The notes: generated by a model from the sequence alone, not told the origin. Positions 1 through 9,001 are shown, counted from the first letter of the stretch. The stretch: DNA of 64,000 bases from Thiosocius sp963736445 (GCA_963736445.1 CAVTOY010000005.1:62001-126000), one strand, 5' to 3'. Numbers and translations: made by a program.

Positions 1-212
1 ACGCCGACCAGAAACGCAAAGTTGGCGATATAGAAGCCCCACGATACCTGGTCGCTCATCCCGGTGACGACCAGGCCATGCTGCAGCTGCTGGACGTAGA
101 ACCAAAGGCCTGCCGCGATCGCGACCAGTAGCGTCAGCACCCAGGCCCAGTAACGCAGGCTGCCGCGCAGCATCTCCCGCGCCGCGTCGTAAAGATAATG
201 CATCACCGCCAT
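1..212 (-). CDS. NrfD/PsrC-type polytopic membrane subunit, N-terminal part only
   Basis: Only the first 70 or so residues are in the window; the gene runs off the left edge. They read as a short amphipathic start (MAVMHYLYDAAREMLRGSL), a first membrane span (YWAWVLTLLVAIAAG), then GLVVTGMSDQVSWGFYIANF, which is the typical opening of NrfD/HybB/DsrP family quinone-interacting membrane proteins. I chose the ATG at 212 because GAGGG lies 8 nt upstream; the ATG at 203 is less well placed. It follows the iron-sulfur protein gene by 10 nt, so cytochrome c, FeS protein and NrfD form one operon. The likely role is passing electrons between the quinone pool and the periplasmic FeS and haem proteins; direction and substrate cannot be told. 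Confidence 0.8.
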   Translation of the reverse strand, partial: MAVMHYLYDAAREMLRGSLRYWAWVLTLLVAIAAGLWFYVQQLQHGLVVTGMSDQVSWGFYIANFAFLVG

Positions 213-222
213 ACAGTCGCCC

Positions 223-1176
223 TCAGTCCGTGAAGTACCAAAACTTGGGTTCGGTACCCAGATCTTCCTTGAGTCGAAACACCGTCTTGTTCTCCAGCAC
301 GTAGCGGATCTCGCTGTTCGGGTCGAGCAGATTGCCGAAGATCCTGGCGCCGGTCGGGCAGGCCTCCATGCACGCCGGCTGTCTGCCCTTGCGCGTGCGC
401 TGGATACAGAAGTGGCATTTCTCGACCACCCCGCGCGGGCGCGGGCGATTGCCCAGATAGTGGGTATTGGGATTGAGTTCGTCGGCCGGGATCTGCGGCT
501 CGGTCCAATTGAAATGCCGTGCCCAATACGGACAGGCGGTCATGCAGTAGCGGCAGCCGATACACCAGTCGTAGTCGATGACGACGATGCCGTCGGGCTC
601 CATCCAGGTGGCCTTGACCGGGCAGGCCTTGACGCACGGCGGATCGTCACACTGCATACACTGCACCGGCAGATAGTACTTGCCCTCGACCGGCACCTCG
701 GCCGGATCGTAGTAGTGCTCCGACTCCTCGAGATTACTCGACCCTGCGTCCATCTGCAGGACCCGGATGTACTGAATCTCCGACGCCCTGCTCTGGTTAT
801 TTTCCTGCACGCAGGCGTGCACGCAGTCGCGGTATCCCTTGCAGCGTGAGATGTTGAGGGCATAACCGAATACCACGCCCTCGCGTGGCGGCGTGTCCTC
901 GCAGGTGATCTCTACACCGTAGCGCCGCTCGGCCTTGCGGGCTATCCTCGCCAGGGTTTCCTGCATCTCCTCGGGCGTCATGCGCCTGTAGTAGGTCTGG
1001 AAGAAATCGTTCCAGGCGTCCTCGAAAGTCTGACCGCCCCAGGCCGGTTTGGCCGCCCCGGCGGCCAGCGCTGTCGCCGTGGTCGCTCCGGCGGCACCGA
1101 GTTTCCGCAGAAAGTTTCTGCGCCCGGCATCGCAGCCGCCAATGTCCGGGTCGTTGCGATCGCCGTCTTCACTCAT
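223..1176 (-). CDS. Tat-exported 4x[4Fe-4S] ferredoxin-like subunit (DsrO/NrfC/HybA type)
   Basis: This 317-residue protein begins with a twin-arginine signal (RRNFLRKLGAAG, residues 19-30). Four Cys groups follow: CKGYRDCVHAC, CMQCDDPPCVKACP, CIGCRYCMTACP and CHFCIQRTRKGRQPACMEACP. This is the usual 16-Cys pattern for four [4Fe-4S] clusters in electron-transfer subunits such as DsrO, NrfC and HybA. It would sit on the periplasmic face and wire the cytochrome encoded upstream to the NrfD-like membrane protein encoded downstream. Its ATG overlaps the end of the cytochrome gene by 8 bp, which suggests translational coupling. No catalytic molybdopterin subunit lies in this small operon, so it may serve the DmsA-like enzyme encoded further right, or an unlinked partner; that is inference. 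Confidence 0.9.
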   Translation of the reverse strand: MSEDGDRNDPDIGGCDAGRRNFLRKLGAAGATTATALAAGAAKPAWGGQTFEDAWNDFFQTYYRRMTPEEMQETLARIARKAERRYGVEITCEDTPPREGVVFGYALNISRCKGYRDCVHACVQENNQSRASEIQYIRVLQMDAGSSNLEESEHYYDPAEVPVEGKYYLPVQCMQCDDPPCVKACPVKATWMEPDGIVVIDYDWCIGCRYCMTACPYWARHFNWTEPQIPADELNPNTHYLGNRPRPRGVVEKCHFCIQRTRKGRQPACMEACPTGARIFGNLLDPNSEIRYVLENKTVFRLKEDLGTEPKFWYFTD

Positions 1177-1786
1177 GCGCCATCTCGTCGCCGGCTATGC
1201 CCGGCAGTTCCCAGCGAGGCCGGTGATTCGGTATCTCAGGTTCCACCCGCTGCAGGCCGAGTCGGACCTGCGGCGGCGGTTTGGGGTCGCGTGGTTCGAT
1301 CGCGGGCTCGTGCGGGTCGTGGCAGCTGGTGCAATTGTGGATAATCCGCTCGCCATCCCAGGTCTCGACACGCTTGCCGTGCGCGCCGAAATACCAATCC
1401 TTCTGCTGCAGCGCATGGCAGGCGCCGCACTGCAGGTAGGCCTGGTCGGCCTCCAGCTTTTCGCCGACGAGGGTGCGCAGATAATTGCGCTCCTGCTGAT
1501 CGTGGCAGACCAGGCACCAGACCCGGCCCTTGCCGTGGCTGATACTATCAGTGTGAGGTGCGTCCGGGAGTCGGCGCACGGTCGGATCCGGCACCATTTC
1601 TGCGTGGCAGCGGATGCAACGCGGCAGTTTCGAACGCCGCTTCGGCGCAGCGACAGTGAAGCTCGGGGCCGTCGGATAGCCTTGGAAACGCAGCGGCGGT
1701 TCCGCGGGCTCCTGCGGATCGGCAGCAACACATGGCATAGCGGCGCCCAGCGTCACAAGAGCAACAAAGATCACGGTTCGTTTCAT
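1169..1786 (-). CDS. Periplasmic tetrahaem cytochrome c
   Basis: The protein has 205 residues from the ATG at 1786, chosen because a Sec signal peptide starts there (MKRTVIFVALVTLGAAMPCVAA) and AGAGGC lies upstream; the longer open frame back to 1867 has no plausible leader. Four haem-binding motifs are seen: CIRCH, CLVCH, CGACH and CTSCH. Single His residues between them could be distal ligands. It heads a three-gene set with a Tat FeS protein and an NrfD-type subunit. That gene order recalls DsrJ-DsrO-DsrP, but DsrJ has three haems and the dsr genes are absent here. Role: periplasmic electron carrier for a quinone-linked complex. Confidence 0.88.
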   Translation of the reverse strand: MKRTVIFVALVTLGAAMPCVAADPQEPAEPPLRFQGYPTAPSFTVAAPKRRSKLPRCIRCHAEMVPDPTVRRLPDAPHTDSISHGKGRVWCLVCHDQQERNYLRTLVGEKLEADQAYLQCGACHALQQKDWYFGAHGKRVETWDGERIIHNCTSCHDPHEPAIEPRDPKPPPQVRLGLQRVEPEIPNHRPRWELPGIAGDEMAHE

Positions 1787-1974
1787 CGGAGCCTCTGTCC
1801 TAAGCTGTTCAGCGAAAGGGCGGCATCCAGCCCCAAGCGGCGCTGGTGATAAACACAAACCTTGCAACCCGGCGATGTCAAACCCGACAGGCTGCGGGCC
1901 CGGCTTGTACGCGGCGGGACGTAGCGGCGGGGCCCTTAGGCCAACTACCGTGTCATCATTCTGTAAGCGTAGTC

Positions 1975-2001
1975 GAAAAAAGGGGCGCTATCCGCGCCCC
2001 C
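1975..2001 (-). terminator. Rho-independent terminator
   Basis: On the minus strand GGGGCGC and GCGCCCC form a perfect 7-bp stem around a 5-nt loop and are followed by a run of T residues (A run at 1976-1981 on the plus strand). It lies about 80 nt past the stop of the glycine-zipper gene and before the cytochrome gene, so it should end the 2701-2080 transcript. The rest of 1787-2079 shows no gene. Confidence 0.85.
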
Positions 2002-2079
2002 TGTGTTGCCTGATTGCAGAAAAGGCGGCGCTGCGCCGCGCAAGCAATTGGCAGAAATGCAAATTTTCGGGCAGCTGTA

Positions 2080-2310
2080 TCAGCGCTCTGCCTCCCTGCC
2101 CTTGATGTTGCCGGCAACCGCACCCGCGACACCACCGATGGCGGCGCCCGTCCAGCCCCTGCCGCCGGAAAGGGCGGCTATCCCGGCACCGGCGGCTGCA
2201 CCGAGCGCGGCACCGGAAAAGGTACCCTGCTGTTCCTTGGTCATGTTCGTACAGGCCACGGAACTCCCGAGCGCCAGTGCCAGCAATGCATAAGTGAATC
2301 TTTTCTCCAT
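2080..2310 (-). CDS. Glycine-zipper outer-membrane lipoprotein
   Basis: A 76-residue protein with a short signal peptide ending in a lipobox (LALGSSVAC, Cys20). The rest is a glycine-zipper region (GAALGAAAGAGIAALSGG, then GAAIGGVAGAVAG), as in small SlyB/YmgG-like or OmpA-associated lipoproteins. GGGGGCGACG precedes the ATG. It follows a small secreted-protein gene by 10 nt and is ended by the strong terminator downstream. A role in envelope stress or outer-membrane structure is usual for the family, but nothing here fixes it. Confidence 0.85.
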   Translation of the reverse strand: MEKRFTYALLALALGSSVACTNMTKEQQGTFSGAALGAAAGAGIAALSGGRGWTGAAIGGVAGAVAGNIKGREAER

Positions 2311-2320
2311 CGTCGCCCCC

Positions 2321-2701
2321 TTAGCGTTTAATTCTCGGCAAGGCCATCTCGATGTAGAGCACCTCGAGCACTGGCCTTTTCAGCTGTTCAGGATTACCGG
2401 CGTAGTAGGTGTCGAGCTGTGCGACCAAGTCCGGGATACCGACGCCCGACAGCCCATTCAAGAGCACCGGCACGATGCTGCGTCCGCGCATAGCCGCGAG
2501 ATCGTCACCGGCCATCGCCTGCTCGACCTCCAACACATTGCCAATCCCGAACAGAAATGCCCGTTTCTGCGTCAGATCGGCAGTCGTCCAATGCTCGCCG
2601 GTAACGAGCGGCAGATCCTGCGGGGTATGCTGGGCGGACCAGGCCACGCTAGACAATGCCAAAAGCATCATCGATGCAAACGGAACAAACAGTCTCTTCA
2701 T
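2321..2701 (-). CDS. Small secreted protein of unknown function
   Basis: The 126-residue product has a clear Sec signal peptide (MKRLFVPFASMMLLALSSVAWSA). The mature part, about 104 residues, has no Cys and looks alpha-helical; its end (LKRPVLEVLYIEMALPRIKR) and the FLFGIGNVLEVEQ segment faintly recall Rap1a/Tai-like periplasmic proteins. I do not assign that family. AAGGAGG lies before the ATG. It forms a two-gene operon with the glycine-zipper lipoprotein. The 150 nt upstream, to the DUF748 gene, hold no other gene. Confidence 0.75.
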   Translation of the reverse strand: MKRLFVPFASMMLLALSSVAWSAQHTPQDLPLVTGEHWTTADLTQKRAFLFGIGNVLEVEQAMAGDDLAAMRGRSIVPVLLNGLSGVGIPDLVAQLDTYYAGNPEQLKRPVLEVLYIEMALPRIKR

Positions 2702-2850
2702 ACGAACCTCCTTTTTAACTTTAATCCGACAGAGCAGGATACGCGAATAAGACGCAGATTGGTCGCTCTGTACCTGCGATTTTCTACGATGTCTTCACGA
2801 AACAGCCTATCGACCTACAGCCTGCAATAGCGCCGACACGCGGGTGAGCA

Positions 2851-5800
2851 TCAGGGCGCCGCCGTGAGGTTGAGCCGGCTCGCCACGCCCTGCGGGCTTA
2901 CCTGCTCGGCCGCTGCCGGCTCCAGCAGCGTCATCCGGCCGGCGGGCAGCTGCTGCTCCAGCTGCACAGCAATCGCCTTCGCCCGGTCTTGGGCCAGCTG
3001 CGGCAATACGGTCGTCGCCAGCGGCTCTTTCTCGCGAAGCTGATCGTAAAGCCGTTCAACGAGCGCCGCTCGCCGCTCATCGGGCGGCATGGCCTTCAGC
3101 GCCTGCTTTTCGCGGGCGAGCGCCTCGGCGCCGAGGCGTTCGTCGAAGAGTTTCTCCACGGCCTTTTGGGTATCGCCATCCGTGAGACTCACCGGACCCG
3201 GTGCCTCCCCGGGTGCCAGCTTGATGCCCTGCTTCTGCAACACGGCACGGTTCACGGCCAGGGTGCGCAATGCCGCGCCGTCTTCTGCCAGTGAGTACCC
3301 GCCCTGGATCTGCAGGGCCAGCTTGGGGCGGTCGGCGAGTATTTTCACCACGGTGCCGAGCTTCTCCCGCTCGGGCGGCAGCAAGTCTGCTGCGCCGGGG
3401 GCGAAGACGATGGTATCCAGCTTCTCGCCTTCGACCCCCAATGCGGCAGCCAGCACGCGGAATGGCGCGCTAATGGCCTTGGTGATCAGATTCCCCAGGG
3501 CCTTCCAGACGATCTGCCCGTAACTGAACTGCGGGTCGTCGAGGTCCCCGGCAACCGGCAGGCCGATATCGATGCGCCCGTTGGCATCCTCGAGCAGGGC
3601 GATGGCCAATTCCAGCGGTGCATCTATGGCGTCGGGACTGTCCACCTTCTCGCCAAGCGTCAGCTTGTCGATGACGATCTGGTTATTGCCCTGCAGCTGA
3701 GCGTTTTGCACCATGTAGCCCAGATCCAGCGACAGCTTTCCGCTGTCGATCTTGTAGCCGGCGAACTTGGCGCCATACGGCGCCAGATGAGAAAGGTCGA
3801 TGTTCCGGAAGACCATCAGGATGTCGACGAACTCACGCGGTGCTGTCGGCTGCAACTCGCCCTGGATGGTCGCGGTCCCGAACTCGTCCACGCCCCCCTC
3901 GAGCTCCACCGAGGCGCGCGCACCCTTGGCGGTCGAGATCCCGGCGATTGAGCCCTTCAGGCCATGGATATTGGAACGAAACTGCGGCGTAAGGCTAAGG
4001 TCTCCAAAGTTCAAGGCAGCGTCGCGGATGCTGATCCGCTGGACCTGAGCCAGAAAGTCCTGGGCTTGCTCGGGAGACTCGCTGGGTGCCGCTTCAGTCG
4101 GAGACGACTTGAGAACGTCCTGCCAGTTGGTCGTCGTGTCCTGGTTGATGATGAACTTGCCCTCCGCCCGATCCAGCAACAGCTCTTTGATGTCGAGGCG
4201 ACCGGGCGCTATCGCCAGTTCCTCCGCCTGCAGTGCGCGCCAGCCCAACAGCGTGGCGCCGCCAACGCTCTCGGTGACCGCCAGGTCATCCACCCGCGCC
4301 GTCCCAGCAAAACGCAGGCCGCCATCGCCTTCCTGCGCGAAGTCCAGCCGACCCCTCAGGCCTGCCCGACCGCTGTCGAGACTGACGCGTGCAAACTCGG
4401 TTAGATAGGTCTGCAGCGGCAGCAAGGTGATGTCGCTCAGGTCGAGATCAGCAACGACCGAGGGCCCGGCCAGATCCACCTGGCCGCTGGCGGCCAGCTT
4501 GCCACCCTCTTGCAAAGCGGCATCGAGCTCGAACTTCAGTGGCGCCTCCGGCGGGTGGGTGATATCGGTGACCTGCAGCGCTATCGGCGTCACATTCAGG
4601 GTCACCGGCGCGGGCGCGCCGCGGTCTGTTATGACGGCACCGAAGCCCGCGACCCTGAACCGCTGCAACGCCACGCGCCAGGGATTGGGTTCCGCCTCCG
4701 CTGATGGCTTGCTCGGACTGGTCCATACCTGCTGCCAGTTGAGCTGGCCGTCGGCAGTCCGCTCTACGATCACGCGCCCCCCGTCTACCTGCAGGTCGTT
4801 GAGCGCCACACGGGTCCCGGCCAGGTCGACCATGCCGCCCTCGAGGACGGTGTGGTCGAGGGTCAGCAGCGGCTCCTGCGCATCGGCCTGGGTCAATGAC
4901 AGCATTTTCAGGTCGGCGCGCAGATCGTCAAGCCGCACCTCGGTACCGTCTTTAGTGCGCTGCGCCAGCAGCGCGAGGCGTAACCTCAGGTCTTCGGTAC
5001 CGATGCGCACCGGGGAGGCCTGATCGCGATCCTCGAACTGCACCGCCACCCCGGCGACCTCGACCGCGTCCAGCGTCACCGAGAAGGGCGCCGCGCCAGT
5101 TTCGTCGGCCGGTTTCTGCTCGACTGCCGTACCTCTGGCGATCCCCGCCCAATCCAGCAGCGTCTGGTCGCGGATGGCACGCACCACGCCGGTGGAGGCC
5201 CCTAAGCGCCCGACCTTGAAGCGATTGCCGTCGAGGTCGAATTCGCCGTCCTCAAGCACCAGGGTCTGAAGTTCCAGCAGCGGCCGCGCGGCCGCGCGAC
5301 GCTGCAATCGCAGGTCGGACAGCGCCAGCTGCAGGTCCGACACCCGCAGCCGCGCTTTCCCGTCAGCATAACCAAAGTCGTAGTCTGCCCTGCCGTTCAG
5401 GCGGCCGGCCGGCTGCTCGAGGTCGAATTCATCCTGCAGGAAGCGCCAGGTCAGTCGCGGCGAATAGTCCTCGACGCGCAAACGCCCAGTGGCAGACAGC
5501 GGATTCAATACCAGCTCACCCTGCACGGACAGGCGACTGCCGTCCCCGAAACCTAGCGTCAGGGACTGTCCGCCCTCGCCGTCCGGACGGGTGCTCAGCC
5601 GCTGTGCCTGCAGATCGATCGGGAGGATATCGACCTCGGCCGGCGTCGGGCGCGACAGGTCGCTGACGTGCAGCACGCCATTTCGGATGTCCACCTTCTC
5701 GAGCATCAGGTACCAAGGCTCCGCGGCCGGTGCCGGCGGTAGCGCCGCGGTTGCTTCCTCGTCGCCACCTGCATCGGCGATCAGCCGCGCCAGATTTAGT

Positions 5801-6186
5801 TGGCCGTCGGCGGCAATCTCGAGGTTTACCCAGGGGCCGATCAGCTGCAGCTCAGACAACCATATCTCACGCTCCAGCAAGGGGCCAGCGTCGAGGTCGA
5901 TGGTGGCCTCGGCGATACTCGCCAGCGTCGCCCCCTGCCGCTCTCGCAGTATCAGTCCTTGCAGCGTCAGGCGCAGCGTGAAGGGGTTGAACCCGACATG
6001 ATGGAGTTCGAGGTCACGCTGCAGATGCTCGGTTACTGCCGCAGGCGCCATGCGCTGGATCAGATAGGGCGCGAGCACGAAGCCGACCAGCGCATAGATG
6101 CCCACCAGCGCGGCAACGAAGACTGCCAGGTAGGCAGTCATGCGTCGCAAGGCTTTGGCGCTGCGCGTTGGAGACATTGCTACCAT
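2851..6186 (-). CDS. DUF748 (AsmA-like) envelope protein
   Basis: This 1111-residue protein starts with a basic stretch and one membrane span (YLAVFVAALVGIYALVGFVLAPYL), then a long periplasmic region of repeating beta-rich AsmA-like units (for example LELHHVGFNPFTLRLTLQGL near residue 60). The layout and length fit the DUF748 family, which is related to AsmA/TamB-type proteins thought to bridge the envelope and move lipids. The last 150 residues are charged and helical. It could start at the ATG of 6186 or 6177; neither has a strong ribosome site. It is a single gene, divergent from the gene at 6489. Function is inferred from fold family only. Confidence 0.85.
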   Translation of the reverse strand: MVAMSPTRSAKALRRMTAYLAVFVAALVGIYALVGFVLAPYLIQRMAPAAVTEHLQRDLELHHVGFNPFTLRLTLQGLILRERQGATLASIAEATIDLDAGPLLEREIWLSELQLIGPWVNLEIAADGQLNLARLIADAGGDEEATAALPPAPAAEPWYLMLEKVDIRNGVLHVSDLSRPTPAEVDILPIDLQAQRLSTRPDGEGGQSLTLGFGDGSRLSVQGELVLNPLSATGRLRVEDYSPRLTWRFLQDEFDLEQPAGRLNGRADYDFGYADGKARLRVSDLQLALSDLRLQRRAAARPLLELQTLVLEDGEFDLDGNRFKVGRLGASTGVVRAIRDQTLLDWAGIARGTAVEQKPADETGAAPFSVTLDAVEVAGVAVQFEDRDQASPVRIGTEDLRLRLALLAQRTKDGTEVRLDDLRADLKMLSLTQADAQEPLLTLDHTVLEGGMVDLAGTRVALNDLQVDGGRVIVERTADGQLNWQQVWTSPSKPSAEAEPNPWRVALQRFRVAGFGAVITDRGAPAPVTLNVTPIALQVTDITHPPEAPLKFELDAALQEGGKLAASGQVDLAGPSVVADLDLSDITLLPLQTYLTEFARVSLDSGRAGLRGRLDFAQEGDGGLRFAGTARVDDLAVTESVGGATLLGWRALQAEELAIAPGRLDIKELLLDRAEGKFIINQDTTTNWQDVLKSSPTEAAPSESPEQAQDFLAQVQRISIRDAALNFGDLSLTPQFRSNIHGLKGSIAGISTAKGARASVELEGGVDEFGTATIQGELQPTAPREFVDILMVFRNIDLSHLAPYGAKFAGYKIDSGKLSLDLGYMVQNAQLQGNNQIVIDKLTLGEKVDSPDAIDAPLELAIALLEDANGRIDIGLPVAGDLDDPQFSYGQIVWKALGNLITKAISAPFRVLAAALGVEGEKLDTIVFAPGAADLLPPEREKLGTVVKILADRPKLALQIQGGYSLAEDGAALRTLAVNRAVLQKQGIKLAPGEAPGPVSLTDGDTQKAVEKLFDERLGAEALAREKQALKAMPPDERRAALVERLYDQLREKEPLATTVLPQLAQDRAKAIAVQLEQQLPAGRMTLLEPAAAEQVSPQGVASRLNLTAAP

Positions 6187-6488
6187 CCGTCACTTTTTTG
6201 TTTGACCCATGAACACGCATCAGCTCGGGTGTCCGAGTCGCTGCCCGCAGGCCCCCGAGACTTGTACAGTCTGCGAGCGCTCAAGCGTTGTTCGCAAGGC
6301 CTTAAAGTACGCGGGAATCTCATGTGCGGGAATCTCATAGGTGAACTCGGCCGACGACCCTCAATGGGCAGGCCGGATCGAGCGATCGAGGCAGCTGATC
6401 ATCGCCTTTGGCTTACCGTCGCGGTTTTAGATGCAATTCTCCACTGACTGCGCCGTACTACCCTGGTAGCTACCGAAGGAGACAGCGA
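6187..6488. other. Divergent intergenic region with a tandem 13-bp repeat
   Basis: About 300 nt separate the DUF748 gene from the PBP-like gene. The only structure I see is GCGGGAATCTCAT at 6311-6323 repeated exactly at 6326-6338, a 15-bp period. It could be a binding site for a dimeric regulator or a chance repeat. No convincing promoter boxes were found. Confidence 0.5.
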
Positions 6489-7045
6489 ATGCTCGACTGG
6501 AAACCCGAATATTGCCACGACAAGGCCGTCTCTGCCGTCTGGCATCATGCCGGTACCAACCTGGCCCTCGATTTCCACGGCGACCCGGGCGGCGATCTGG
6601 TGGTCTTCTCCGACGGCAATCACCACATGGCGTTGCTGGACGCCGTACGCGCCTTTCGCGAGCGCCATGACACCCTTGGACTCTTTTACACCACCACGCC
6701 GCCCGCGCCGCTGGTGGCGGCGCTCAGGTCCGGGGAGCTGCGGCTATGCAACCTGCTGCTGTCGGTGAGGCCCCATGTTTTCATCAGCCCCGGCTCCGTG
6801 TTGGAGCCACTGCGGCAGCAAGGCCTGCTGGGCGAACTCCGCGGCCTCTTAAGCAGCCGCGGCAACGTGCTGCTGGTAGCCCGGGGTAATCCCAAGGCCA
6901 TTCACGGCGTTGCCGACCTCGCCCGCGACGACTTGCGATTGTTCTTGTCGAATCCGGAGACCGCTTGGGGCGCACATTCCTGGAGTTCATGCTAAGTGCC
7001 CTGGTGGCGAATATCTACCGACACCACGGCATGGAGCCGGACTGA
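6489..7045 (+). pseudogene. PBP-like substrate-binding domain protein, frameshifted near 6967
   Basis: The frame opens at an ATG with AAGGAGACAGCG in front and no signal peptide, so the product is cytoplasmic. The sequence (VFISPGSVLEPLRQQGLLG, then ARGNPKAIHGVADLARDDLRLF) resembles type 2 periplasmic-binding folds of the PBP-like group found beside molybdate and tungstate genes. The frame stops early at 6995. One base later in frame the same fold continues as GRTFLEFMLSALVANIYRHHG to a TGA at 7043-7045, so a 1-nt deletion in the G-rich stretch at about 6966-6970 explains the break. It may be a sequence error. A role in sensing oxyanion or cofactor supply to the neighbouring enzyme operon is plausible but unproven. 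Confidence 0.6.
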
Positions 7046-7067
7046 CCTGCAAGGTGCAGCGTGTGGG

Positions 7068-8102
7068 TCAGATCACCTGGAAGAGATTGCGCTGATGGTT
7101 GACCCGCGAACAGACGTAACAAAGCTCCGGGGCGCCGACCTCAGGCACCGGCCTGTGGAATCTGACACCACACGCCGGACATGTCCTGTTCTGAAGCGCC
7201 AAACGTGACTGCTTGAAGGTCCCGCCGGCCGTGATCGACAATGCATCCTGGTCACAAACGTCTGCGCACAGGCGGCACCCGGTGCAAGCGTCGACCCTAA
7301 TGACGAACGCGGCCGGCTCCTCTTCCAAGGTAAAGACATCGTGCGGACAGATCTGCAGGCAGGCATCGCAGCCGTTACAGCCGCCCGGGTCGATCTCGGG
7401 TGCGAACAGGACCAGATCGCCAGGTCGCGAAGGCGGCAGATACTCTCCCGCCACACGCCAAGCCGGATCGCTTGCGTCGAATTGATGTTCTGCAACTGCC
7501 GCGGCCATGCGACGGAAAAAGGCGCGCCGATCGAGCTGCGGCGCGGTTGTTCCCGCCCAAGGGGCAAGCTCCGTTCTAGCTTCCGCGCCGGCAGGTTCAG
7601 CGATCAGGTGAATGCCGGGCAGTCGGCGTTGCGTCAGCACCCGATTGAACAGATCCAGACGGTGCACCAACCCTCTGCGATCATTGCGTGGGCAACTCTG
7701 GCACTCGGCGGTCTGCAACGACAATCTGCGCAATCCGCCGCGATACATCGCTGCAATCTGCTGCAGACTGACGGCGTTCACGCAGGGTAGGCGCCAACCG
7801 GGACGGTCACCGACGATACGCTCGCAGGATAGTGTGACATCCCTCTGTGCTGGGGGCGCTTGCGCCGAGACGCTGGCCAGGGAAAGCGCGCCCTCCGGAC
7901 AGTGCGCCACACAGATTCCGCAACCGTCGCAAAGGTCCGTGTCGATCGCCAGTGCCTCGTCGTCAAGCCTCCAGGCGTCAACCGGACAGGCCGATACACA
8001 ATGCCGACAACTCGCCACCTCGGCCCGCGCATGCACGCAGCGATCGGGATCTGCGGTCGGCACCTTGCCGGAGGCCTCGGCAAGCAACTCACGTAGCTGC
8101 AT
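7068..8102 (-). CDS. Multi-cluster ferredoxin with C-terminal zinc-ribbon-like end
   Basis: The 344-residue, leaderless protein has two ferredoxin pairs. The N-terminal pair is CRHCVSACP with CDGCGICVAHCP; the C-terminal pair is CNGCDACLQICP with CTGCRLCADVC. A middle CQSCPRND motif and a final CPACG...CYVC pair (zinc-ribbon-like) complete it. It should be a cytoplasmic electron carrier or maturation factor. GGAGGG stands 7 nt before the ATG at 8102. It is the last gene of the Mo/W-enzyme operon, 160 nt after the TorD-like chaperone gene, and may help load clusters into the exported subunits or supply electrons. NapF and similar ferredoxin maturation factors are the nearest analogy. Confidence 0.8.
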   Translation of the reverse strand: MQLRELLAEASGKVPTADPDRCVHARAEVASCRHCVSACPVDAWRLDDEALAIDTDLCDGCGICVAHCPEGALSLASVSAQAPPAQRDVTLSCERIVGDRPGWRLPCVNAVSLQQIAAMYRGGLRRLSLQTAECQSCPRNDRRGLVHRLDLFNRVLTQRRLPGIHLIAEPAGAEARTELAPWAGTTAPQLDRRAFFRRMAAAVAEHQFDASDPAWRVAGEYLPPSRPGDLVLFAPEIDPGGCNGCDACLQICPHDVFTLEEEPAAFVIRVDACTGCRLCADVCDQDALSITAGGTFKQSRLALQNRTCPACGVRFHRPVPEVGAPELCYVCSRVNHQRNLFQVI

Positions 8103-8263
8103 GAAGGCCCTCCGTCCACGGAACTAGCCCGCTTATCTCCTCACCGGGTTTCGTTGCGAGGGTATCTCCGCCCGCAGCAGGAAATCGGTGAGGTTTGCAG
8201 GCTACGGCACCGCTGCGACGCGGGTCGTTCGCGGTGGCACGGTGCACGGGCATGATTCCCGTT

Positions 8264-9001
8264 CTACCAGGATGGAGAACTGCCGGGCACATAGGAGCTG
8301 GGCATAGGCAGAGGCTCCTCCGCTACCGACTTGGTGCGCTGTTCGATCTCCAGCGCGGTCGGTCGGGCCTCACCGAGGATCTGGGCCAGCACATCCCGGA
8401 GCTCGTCCAGGTAGATCGACGTGAGCATCGCCAAGCCGGCATAGAAAGGCGTCGCGGCACGTTGCGCTACCCGATGGGCGAAATCCGGTAACCAGCGCAG
8501 CGTGTGCTCATCCAGGAATCGTGCGGCATCCGACAGTGCCGAGGCACTGTCTTGCTCCAGTAGTGCCGCGACAAACTGCAGCTGATAGACCAGATGATCA
8601 TCGGGCCGTTTTCTCCAGTCCGGCGCCCTCAGACCCAGCTCCGAATAAGACTGGCGCACCTCGAACATCGGCTGCTGCATGATCAGGCCATCCTCGTCCA
8701 GCCAGACGGACTCGCACGGCGAGGCGCCCACGCCATGTGTCAGATAGACGGAGGCGAAGTCGGCCGCCAGCTCATCACGCTGTCGTGCATCATCGAGTTG
8801 CATGTCCACGACGATGAGGGCGAGTGTACTGAGCAGCTCTTTCGCCTGTGCAGATTCGAGGCGGAAGGCCAGGCCCTCCGGAAAGCGGTCCGCTTGCAAT
8901 AAGGAGACCGTTGGCCCATCCAGCTCGCGGTCGTGCAGCTGCGCGAATATCATCAGATCCAATGCGATACCGTCGCGAAAAACGCTCAATGCATCATTCA
9001 T
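8264..9001 (-). CDS. TorD/DmsD-family maturation chaperone
   Basis: The 245-residue protein from the ATG at 9001 (GGGAGAG upstream) is all-helical and contains LAADFASVYLTHGVGASPCESVW, matching the conserved Y-x-LF-x-x-G-x-x-x-PYESV signature of the TorD/DmsD/NarJ group. These chaperones bind the twin-arginine leader of a molybdopterin enzyme and hold it until the cofactor is in. The gene lies directly downstream of the DmsA- and DmsB-like genes, whose catalytic subunit has a Tat leader, so that is its likely client. The longer open frame to 9106 overlaps the FeS gene and lacks a ribosome site. Confidence 0.85.
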   Translation of the reverse strand: MNDALSVFRDGIALDLMIFAQLHDRELDGPTVSLLQADRFPEGLAFRLESAQAKELLSTLALIVVDMQLDDARQRDELAADFASVYLTHGVGASPCESVWLDEDGLIMQQPMFEVRQSYSELGLRAPDWRKRPDDHLVYQLQFVAALLEQDSASALSDAARFLDEHTLRWLPDFAHRVAQRAATPFYAGLAMLTSIYLDELRDVLAQILGEARPTALEIEQRTKSVAEEPLPMPSSYVPGSSPSW

